From positions 1 to 5,537 of the forward strand of contig NATN01000208.1 in NCBI GenBank assembly GCA_002085355.1: 5,537 nt of DNA, given 5' to 3'. The notes beneath the pieces were generated by a model, which did no database searches, was not told the DNA's origin, and saw only the letters and a program-made list of their open reading frames with translations. Of the stretch, positions 1 through 4,584 are shown piece by piece (within the stretch, counting starts at the first letter, position 1; every line of letters starts with the position of its first letter). The position numbers and the translations under genes are program-made. Source of the DNA: Candidatus Zhuqueibacterota bacterium 4484_87. Its GTDB lineage: Bacteria; Zhuqueibacterota; Zhuqueibacteria; Thermofontimicrobiales; Thermofontimicrobiaceae.

Positions 1-664
1 ATCGCTGATTAAATTTGAAAATACTTATGCCGGGAGCGGGCCTATCAAAGCTGGGGTGAAAAATTTGGTGCCGCATTTTCACACAAATAATTCCGTCATT
101 CCCTTCGGTTTCGACGACAAAAAATGGCATCCGGGGACTGGCAGAAAGGAAAGTCTTGTTTTGACTGTAGGCCTTGCCAGTCAGATTCACAAAGCAAAAT
201 TGAAAGGCATGGACTTGCTGGTTGAAGCGGCGAAACAGATACCAGATGCCGAATTTTTAATCATTGGCGCTGAAGGAGAAGGCGAAGAATTTTTAGCCGC
301 AAGAAAACCGGGGAATGTGACGCTCATGGGCAGAGTCGCCAATGACGAATTGGTCAAATTTTATCAGAAGGCAAAAGTGTACGTGCAGCTTTCTCTGTCC
401 GAAGGGTTGCCCAATGTGTTGTGCGAAGCCATGTTGTGCGGCTGCGTTCCCGTGGGTTCCAATGTGAATGGAATTCCCACTGCCATCGGCGAGGCAGGGT
501 TTATCGTATACGAGCGGAAGGTAGAGAGCGCGGTTGAGGCACTGAAAAAGGCACTTGCCGCAGAAGATGAATTGGGGAAAAAAGCCAGAGAGAGAATGCA
601 GCAACATTTCTCGCTGGAACTACGGGAAAAACGATTGGTTGAGGCGATAAAAAAATTGGTTTAA
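1..664 (+). CDS. Glycosyltransferase family 4 (GT-B fold), C-terminal part; 5' end outside window
   Basis: The reading frame is open from base 2, with no stop before TAA at 662-664, so the gene enters from the left and its start is not visible. The GTG at 56 is an internal valine, not a start. About 220 residues are visible, covering the C-terminal, nucleotide-sugar-binding Rossmann half of a GT-B enzyme. In order there are a VIPFGFD linker (the family's 'IPNGVD' motif), LTVGLASQ then KGMDLLVEAAK, FLIIGAEGEGEEF, and the donor-site EX7E motif EGLPNVLCE (codons 401-427), followed by GSNVNGIP. Full-length GT4 enzymes have roughly 350-400 residues, so about 150 are missing here. In this family the enzyme moves a sugar from an activated nucleotide donor to a lipid-linked or saccharide acceptor on the cytoplasmic face. 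The donor and acceptor are unknown. The flippase and YfhO-like neighbours support a role in surface glycan synthesis. Confidence 0.92.
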   Translation, partial: SLIKFENTYAGSGPIKAGVKNLVPHFHTNNSVIPFGFDDKKWHPGTGRKESLVLTVGLASQIHKAKLKGMDLLVEAAKQIPDAEFLIIGAEGEGEEFLAARKPGNVTLMGRVANDELVKFYQKAKVYVQLSLSEGLPNVLCEAMLCGCVPVGSNVNGIPTAIGEAGFIVYERKVESAVEALKKALAAEDELGKKARERMQQHFSLELREKRLVEAIKKLV

Positions 665-670
665 TATTCC

Positions 671-722
671 GGGTTTCGAGTTATTTTTCTCCTGTCCTGG
701 GAAATTTGACAACTCGAAACTC
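671..722. repeat. Inverted repeat with 10-bp perfect arms in the GT4-phosphodiesterase gap
   Basis: GTTTCGAGTT at 673-682 is the exact reverse complement of AACTCGAAAC at 711-720. A G-T wobble and a G-C pair extend the stem outward to 671/722. The loop is 28 nt. The right arm is the first heptad of the adjoining repeat array plus three bases. No T-run follows the right arm, so it does not look like an ordinary terminator for the upstream gene. It could be an operator or a remnant of a repeat element. Confidence 0.55.
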
Positions 723-734
723 AAAACTTAAAAC
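706..734 (+). promoter_or_regulatory. Candidate sigma70-type promoter for the phosphodiesterase gene
   Basis: A perfect TTGACA -35 hexamer lies at 706-711. With a 17-bp spacer, the -10 position is TAAAAC at 729-734, matching TATAAT at only 4 of 6 bases. Transcription would start near 741, giving a leader of about 35 nt. The -35 overlaps the start of the heptad array and touches the right arm of the inverted repeat. The weak -10 makes this tentative. The gene could instead be read through from the glycosyltransferase, since no convincing terminator lies between them. Confidence 0.35.
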
Positions 735-759
735 TATGAACTGAAAACTATAAACTTTC
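711..759 (+). repeat. Seven tandem heptads of the form AACTNNN
   Basis: Units begin at 711, 718, 725, 732, 739, 746 and 753. Each begins with AACT and is followed by three variable bases, mostly A or T (first units AACTCGA and AACTCAA). The period is exactly 7 bp with no slip over 49 bp. The array ends 16 bp before the next start codon. It is non-coding: a 7-bp period does not keep frame, and the ATG at 736 has no ribosome site. Phased heptad repeats between genes are known in other bacteria, such as the short tandemly repeated repetitive sequences of cyanobacteria. The role here is unknown. Confidence 0.85.
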
Positions 760-775
760 AATTTCAAGGATACAA

Positions 776-2440
776 ATGAATAAAAACAAAGTCATGGTCA
801 TCGCCATCGACGGCGCGACGTGGGATGTATTGGATCCGATGATTGAGCGCGGCGCGATGCCGAATTTGAAAAAATTGATGGACGAAAATTTTTCGAGTCA
901 ATTGAACTCCACCATTCCGCCGGTGACTGCGCCGGCGTGGGCGTCATTTATCACAGGAACAAATCCGGCGAAACACGGCATTTTCGACTTTGCCCGGCGT
1001 CAACCCGGAAGTTACAAATCTTCCATGAACAATGCCAATTCTATCAAGACAAAGACGCTGTGGCAAATTTTGACCGAACAGGGAAAGACTGTGGGCACGA
1101 TAAATTTGCCCATGACCTATCCGCCGACTGAAGTGAACGGTTTCATGATTCCCGGATTTCTGGCTCCGGGCGTGAGCAGCCAGAAAATTTTGACGCATCC
1201 GATCGATTTGATTGATGAAATCAATCGTGAAGTGGGTTCGTACCAGATTTTTCTGGAGGCGTCGCCCAAGGCGCTCATTCATGCGGAAGGAAAGAGTGAA
1301 TTTCTCGCCAAATGCGAAAAAATCGTACAAAAGCGCGGCGAAACCGCTCGATTTCTGTATCAAAAATATCAGCCCGATTTTTTCATGGTTCATTTTCTCA
1401 TGACCGATGTCGTGCAGCACTGGTTCTGGCATTGTCTCGATGAGACTCATCCGGCGCATGATTCAGCCGAAGCTGCGGAAATCGTACCGGCGCTGGAAAA
1501 ATTTTACCACACCGTGGACGAAAATGTGGGAAAATTGATAGAACTGCTGGATTCAGACACAACGCTGCTTGTGCTATCAGACCATGGTTTCGGCCCGCTG
1601 CACAGCAACATCTATCTCAATCGTTGGTTTTATGAAAAAAAATATCTGAAACTCAACACCGGCAAAAAAACGGCGATTCAAACAATCCGCCGCGTCATCG
1701 CTGCGATTGACGTGTTCAATCTCCGCAATCGTTTGCTGCCCAGCGGAAAGAGACGGGTCGCACTGGAAAAATCTTTACAGCACGATTTTTTGATCAATTG
1801 GGAAAAAACGCGGTGCACTGCGGTGCCGGCATCCATTTACGGAAATGTTTTTCTCAACATTAAAGGGCGCGACGAATCAGGAGCACTGGAAAGCGGCGCG
1901 ATAGTGAAAAAATTTAAGCATGAACTGATCAGCGAATTGGCAACAATCTCCGACCCTGTTACGGGCAATACGGCGGTCGAAAAAACCTATTCGATTGAGG
2001 AAATTTTTCCGGGAAACAATGAAGGTATCGCGCCGGACTTGCTGGTGCGTCCCGCTGACGGCTTTGCAATTTTCAGTCAGTTGAATGAACAGCAAATTTT
2101 CCGTCCAACAAAACCGTGGGAAGACATCACCGGCACGCATCGCGTTGAAGGGATTTTTCTGGCAAAAGGCGAAAAAATTGTTTCTGCGAAAAATCGAGCG
2201 GCAGATGCCGCGATCATCGACCTGGCGCCGACGATCCTCTATTTATTGGGGTTGCCAATTCCCGATTCAATGGACGGGAAAGTACTGACCGAAGCGATTG
2301 ATGAAAAAATTTTGCAGAAAGCACCACCGCAATTTACATCTGATTCAGGCGAAAAATCAGAAGGCGAAGCTTCCGGCTATTCCGAAGAAGAAGAGGAATT
2401 GATTCGAAAAAGATTACAAGGTTTGGGCTACCTGGAATGA
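776..2440 (+). CDS. Cytosolic alkaline-phosphatase-superfamily phosphodiesterase (type I phosphodiesterase/nucleotide pyrophosphatase-like)
   Basis: This is a complete 554-residue protein. The start ATG has AAGGA at 766-770, 5 nt upstream. All seven residues expected of a two-metal active site are present in order: D12 (AIDGATWD), nucleophile T51 (PPVTAPAWASFITG), D211 and H215 (MTDVVQHW), D269-H270 (LSDHGFG), and H455 (GTHRVEG). The spacing resembles nucleotide pyrophosphatase/phosphodiesterases. There is no signal peptide or membrane span: strand 1 with D12 begins almost at the N-terminus, so the enzyme is probably cytosolic, unlike secreted alkaline phosphatases. The C-terminus is acidic (residues about 522-541) and ends in IRKRLQGLGYLE, a tail I recall from related proteins. 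Expected chemistry is cleavage or transfer at a phosphodiester or pyrophosphate. Its place beside a GT4 and a flippase suggests a nucleotide-sugar, phosphorylated glycan or polyprenyl-phosphate substrate, but this is inference. A phosphoglycerate mutase or sulfatase-like role is less likely. Confidence 0.9.
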   Translation: MNKNKVMVIAIDGATWDVLDPMIERGAMPNLKKLMDENFSSQLNSTIPPVTAPAWASFITGTNPAKHGIFDFARRQPGSYKSSMNNANSIKTKTLWQILTEQGKTVGTINLPMTYPPTEVNGFMIPGFLAPGVSSQKILTHPIDLIDEINREVGSYQIFLEASPKALIHAEGKSEFLAKCEKIVQKRGETARFLYQKYQPDFFMVHFLMTDVVQHWFWHCLDETHPAHDSAEAAEIVPALEKFYHTVDENVGKLIELLDSDTTLLVLSDHGFGPLHSNIYLNRWFYEKKYLKLNTGKKTAIQTIRRVIAAIDVFNLRNRLLPSGKRRVALEKSLQHDFLINWEKTRCTAVPASIYGNVFLNIKGRDESGALESGAIVKKFKHELISELATISDPVTGNTAVEKTYSIEEIFPGNNEGIAPDLLVRPADGFAIFSQLNEQQIFRPTKPWEDITGTHRVEGIFLAKGEKIVSAKNRAADAAIIDLAPTILYLLGLPIPDSMDGKVLTEAIDEKILQKAPPQFTSDSGEKSEGEASGYSEEEEELIRKRLQGLGYLE

Positions 2441-2468
2441 AAAATTGTCTTTTTCGCTGATAAGTCGT

Positions 2469-4037
2469 TTACTTTTTTATACGCGAAATGAAATATTCAA
2501 GCGGACGAATATTTGTGCCGACTTTCTTTTGAATTTCTTTTAAAACGACCAAATCATCTTTATCCATTGAACGAAACAAATAAAGCAAAAGAAGATAGCT
2601 AACAAAAAAGAAAACAGAAAATAGAATCAGCCAATTCAGAGTGACGTTGATTGCAAGATATTTTGTGACAGCTAATACCAACAGTAAAGGAATTGCTGCG
2701 GAGGCAATAACTTTCAAATAGTTCTTTGACACCGGTGTAATGTTGTACATTACAAAGATTTCGACCACGGCGAGCAAATTTATCAAAATAAGCGCAGATG
2801 CAGAAGCAACGCCCGCGCCGACAATTCCAAATCTCGGAATCAGCAACAGATGAAGCGTAATGTTGACAGCGAATCCAACGGCTGTGTTGAGCAGGGTTAA
2901 CTTGGTTTTTTCAAATGCATTGAGCGTGGTAGTTGTGGGCCCGACAATTGCATGAAAGAAAAAACCAAGCGCCAAGACGCGCAAAACCGGCGCTGCTGCG
3001 ATGAATTTTGTACCGAATAATATGACGATTAGCTGTTCGGAAAATGCAAAGATCATCAGAAACAGCGGCAAGGTTAGCGTCAAAATCCACTTCGACGTCG
3101 TCGCGTAAACTTTCTTTAACTCTTTGCTGTCATTGCTGCTGATAAGCGATGAGGCGATTGGCATAAAAATGGTTGTGAACGACTGCAGAATCGCCGGAAT
3201 AAATTGCGCTAAAGGCAAGGCTGCATTGTAAATGCCGACAACGTCAGCAGATTTGAAATATCCCAACATCAGCGTTGCCACGCGATCAATAATGAACCAG
3301 ATCATGGAAACAAGAATCAGCGGCCAGGAAAATGAGAAAATTTCGCGATAGTTTAGTTTTGCAGGCAACGATTTTCCCCAAATAGGAAATAAGCGTTGCG
3401 CCAGAATCATCCCGAAGAGTGCTGTCAAAAAATATCCGATGGGATAGGCAAAAATTGCCGCTTTAATTCCCAATCCGCTAAAATATAAAACGATAAAAAG
3501 TATTAAAATGGCAAGATAACGTAGCATCTGCTGCGAATAGACAATCAGATCCATTCGTTTGAAACCGGTAAAAATAGCTGAATTGAGCATCATCAAGCTG
3601 TAAAGAGGCACAATGATGGCAAAAAATTGCAGCACGGGAATCAACTGCGGCTTATTGTACAAATTTATACTGATTTGACGATTTAAAATGAGTAGCAATG
3701 CCATCATCAATAGCCCGGTCGGCACGGAGATTAAAATTGACGATCGGATAGTGCCGCGAACGACGTCATACTGCTTGCGGGAGCGATAGAACGGAACGTA
3801 ACGGTTAATCGCTGTCGGGAGTCCCAGTAGCGCCAGCACCGCGGCAATTTCTACAACGGAAATTCCCAGGGAAATGATACCATAGCTGGCTGGCCCTAAT
3901 GAGCGGGCGATGATCATGCGGATCAAGTAACCAAGGAAACGGCCTAACAATATGCCAAAGAAAAATATTGAAGCACCTCTGGCGACCGTTTTTAGCGCTT
4001 GTTCTTTAACGCTGAATTTTTGTTTTGCTTGAGTCAT
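2469..4037 (-). CDS. Polysaccharide/lipid-linked oligosaccharide flippase, MOP superfamily (Wzx-like)
   Basis: This is a 522-residue polytopic membrane protein counted from the ATG at 4037. A TTG at 4064 would add nine residues but has no ribosome site, whereas the ATG is preceded by AAAAAGG with 6-nt spacing. The N-terminal segment has the family pattern ARSLGPASYGIISL (residues 44-57). Around 12-14 hydrophobic spans follow, with DRVATLMLGYF at 251-261 in the middle and FGIVGAGVASASA at 403-415 in the C-terminal half. It ends in a charged cytoplasmic tail (about 489-522). Length and layout fit Polysacc_synt flippases with a Polysacc_synt_C half. Such proteins move undecaprenyl-linked repeat units from the inner to the outer face of the cytoplasmic membrane. 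The gene converges on the phosphodiesterase gene with 28 bp between stops, and diverges from the ferritin-like gene. Substrate specificity cannot be read from sequence, and a teichuronic or lipopolysaccharide exporter role is equally possible. Confidence 0.93.
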   Translation of the reverse strand: MTQAKQKFSVKEQALKTVARGASIFFFGILLGRFLGYLIRMIIARSLGPASYGIISLGISVVEIAAVLALLGLPTAINRYVPFYRSRKQYDVVRGTIRSSILISVPTGLLMMALLLILNRQISINLYNKPQLIPVLQFFAIIVPLYSLMMLNSAIFTGFKRMDLIVYSQQMLRYLAILILFIVLYFSGLGIKAAIFAYPIGYFLTALFGMILAQRLFPIWGKSLPAKLNYREIFSFSWPLILVSMIWFIIDRVATLMLGYFKSADVVGIYNAALPLAQFIPAILQSFTTIFMPIASSLISSNDSKELKKVYATTSKWILTLTLPLFLMIFAFSEQLIVILFGTKFIAAAPVLRVLALGFFFHAIVGPTTTTLNAFEKTKLTLLNTAVGFAVNITLHLLLIPRFGIVGAGVASASALILINLLAVVEIFVMYNITPVSKNYLKVIASAAIPLLLVLAVTKYLAINVTLNWLILFSVFFFVSYLLLLYLFRSMDKDDLVVLKEIQKKVGTNIRPLEYFISRIKK

Positions 4038-4043
4038 TAACAG

Positions 4044-4050
4044 CCTTTTT
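4044..4050 (-). promoter_or_regulatory. Shine-Dalgarno site that decides the flippase start
   Basis: On the minus strand AAAAAGG sits 6 nt before the ATG at 4037. The alternative TTG at 4064 has only an AT-rich, G-poor stretch before it. The site lies inside the nine-codon extension that a TTG start would give, which argues for the shorter 522-residue protein. Confidence 0.7.
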
Positions 4051-4077
4051 GAGAAACCAATCAAAAATAAAATAGTT

Positions 4078-4095
4078 GGCTTTAATACTAAAGCC
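4078..4095 (-). other. Perfect 7-bp hairpin in the flippase mRNA leader
   Basis: GGCTTTA (4078-4084) and TAAAGCC (4089-4095) are exact reverse complements separated by four bases. On the minus strand the hairpin is followed by an AT-rich run with several Ts (ACTATTTTATTTTT). If the promoter proposed at 4110-4137 is right, the stem begins about 8 nt from the transcript's 5' end. It could protect the transcript, act as a weak attenuator, or be a protein-binding site. The stem is short and has only three G-C pairs. Confidence 0.5.
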
Positions 4096-4102
4096 TATTT
4101 TG

Positions 4103-4121
4103 AAATATGAATATAATTATC
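4103..4121. promoter_or_regulatory. Possible Fur-box-like site (weak)
   Basis: The 19 bases at 4103-4121 match the classical Fur consensus, built from GATAAT hexamers, at 13 of 19 positions by direct comparison. The 3' half, ending ATTATC, matches best. The site lies in the divergent intergenic region 112 bp before the start of an iron-oxidising ferritin-like gene, and it overlaps the predicted flippase -10. The region is very AT-rich, so a chance match is quite possible. Confidence 0.2.
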
Positions 4122-4137
4122 CATTTTGAATTTTCAA
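4110..4137 (-). promoter_or_regulatory. Candidate sigma70-type promoter for the flippase
   Basis: Read on the minus strand, TTGAAA (plus 4132-4137) and TATATT (plus 4110-4115) each match consensus at 5 of 6 bases and are separated by 16 bp. Transcription would start near 4103, giving a leader of about 65 nt that carries the 4078-4095 hairpin. The AT richness of the region lowers certainty. Confidence 0.45.
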
Positions 4138-4138
4138 A
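4125..4138. repeat. Palindrome TTTGAA-TT-TTCAAA between the divergent genes
   Basis: TTTGAA at 4125-4130 and TTCAAA at 4133-4138 are exact reverse complements two bases apart. The two arms supply the -35 boxes of the two predicted divergent promoters. An ATTTTGAA copy also occurs 26 bp to the left at 4097-4104, matching the one at 4123-4130. The site could be an operator or just a result of overlapping -35 boxes. Confidence 0.45.
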
Positions 4139-4155
4139 GATTTTTTTTGTAAAAT
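4126..4155 (+). promoter_or_regulatory. Candidate sigma70-type promoter for the ferritin-like gene
   Basis: TTGAAT (4126-4131) and TAAAAT (4150-4155) are spaced 18 bp apart, with an eight-T run at 4141-4148 in the spacer. Transcription would start near 4162, giving a leader of about 70 nt. A TATAAT at 4112-4117 is an alternative -10, but it lacks a well-placed -35. Confidence 0.35.
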
Positions 4156-4220
4156 GTCTCTTCCGGTACAAATTTAACAATCAGGATTAAAAGTAAAATT
4201 CCCTAACAAGCACCCAAACA

Positions 4221-4226
4221 AAGGAG
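4221..4226 (+). promoter_or_regulatory. Strong Shine-Dalgarno site of the ferritin-like gene
   Basis: AAGGAG lies 7 nt before the ATG at 4234, the closest match to the anti-SD sequence in this window. It predicts efficient translation and fixes the start of the short protein. Confidence 0.8.
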
Positions 4227-4233
4227 ATAAAAA

Positions 4234-4512
4234 ATGGCTTACCAAGAAGATGTTAACAAACTTTCTGATGCAACAAAAGACATGCACCGCGCGATCACCT
4301 CACTCGTTGAAGAGCTGGAGGCTGTTGATTGGTACAACCAGCGCGTCGATATTTGCAGCGATGATGAATTGCGAGAAATTCTGGCTCACAATCGCGACGA
4401 AGAAAAAGAACATGCTGCCATGATTTTGGAATGGATCCGCCGAAAAGATCCGACTTTTGACCATGAACTCAGGGATTTTTTATTTACAGAAAAATCGATA
4501 ACTCACAAATAA
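4234..4512 (+). CDS. Encapsulated-ferritin-like protein (EncFtn family), stand-alone and lacking the cargo tail
   Basis: This is a complete 92-residue protein that I recognise as the EncFtn family by its signature HRAI..LVEELEAVDWYNQRVD and ILAHNRDEEKEHAAM. The residues known in Rhodospirillum rubrum EncFtn to bind iron or flank the site are all present with a constant offset of five: E26, E27, E29, W33, Y34, E57 and H60. The family forms two-helix hairpins that pair into a four-helix ferroxidase site at the subunit interface and assemble as annular decamers. They oxidise Fe(II), but iron is stored inside an encapsulin nanocompartment. Family members usually run on past the FLFTE segment (here 82-86) with a linker and an encapsulin-targeting peptide. 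This one stops six residues later, and no shell gene follows: the next gene encodes a membrane protein. It probably works as a free ferroxidase or meets a shell encoded elsewhere, but this is inference. Confidence 0.92.
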   Translation: MAYQEDVNKLSDATKDMHRAITSLVEELEAVDWYNQRVDICSDDELREILAHNRDEEKEHAAMILEWIRRKDPTFDHELRDFLFTEKSITHK

Positions 4513-4558
4513 TCGGTCAACATACTTGCATTATTGATCAGAAAACTATTTATTTTTC

Positions 4559-4577
4559 AAGGATAGAAATAAGGATA
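4559..4577 (+). promoter_or_regulatory. Doubled AAGGATA ribosome-site motif before the YfhO-like gene
   Basis: AAGGATA occurs at 4559-4565 and again at 4571-4577. The second copy's AAGGA ends 9 nt before the ATG at 4585 and is the likely working site. The first lies within TTTCAAGGATA (4555-4565), an 11-mer also found at 762-772 just before the phosphodiesterase start. Confidence 0.55.
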
Positions 4578-4584
4578 AAAAATA

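Noticed and set aside
56..664. Start of the glycosyltransferase at the GTG at 56.
   Set aside because: The frame is open to the window edge, the sequence before 56 reads as plausible protein, and a 202-residue GT4 would lack its acceptor half.
944..1459. Minus-strand open frame of 171 codons inside the phosphodiesterase gene.
   Set aside because: It lies opposite a strongly supported gene with catalytic motifs, has low-complexity H/R/F-rich content, and has no family resemblance that I can see.
2439..2455. GAAAAA-TTGTC-TTTTTC hairpin between the convergent phosphodiesterase and flippase genes as a bidirectional terminator.
   Set aside because: The 6-bp stem has one G-C pair and overlaps the phosphodiesterase stop codon, so it is too weak to call. 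No better terminator is visible in the 28-bp gap.
4038..4064. Nine-residue N-terminal extension of the flippase from a TTG codon.
   Set aside because: No ribosome site precedes the TTG, and a clear AAAAAGG lies inside the extension 6 nt before an ATG.
4107..4190. Small 27-codon open frame in the divergent intergenic region.
   Set aside because: There is no Shine-Dalgarno before its ATG, and it would cover both predicted promoters.
4513..4566. In-frame reading past the EncFtn stop gives 17 hydrophobic-rich codons (including NILALLIRKLF) that might be a lost encapsulin-targeting tail.
   Set aside because: It lacks the usual targeting pattern of the LTVGSL type and needs readthrough of a TAA stop. 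It is better explained as AT-rich intergenic DNA holding the next gene's ribosome site.
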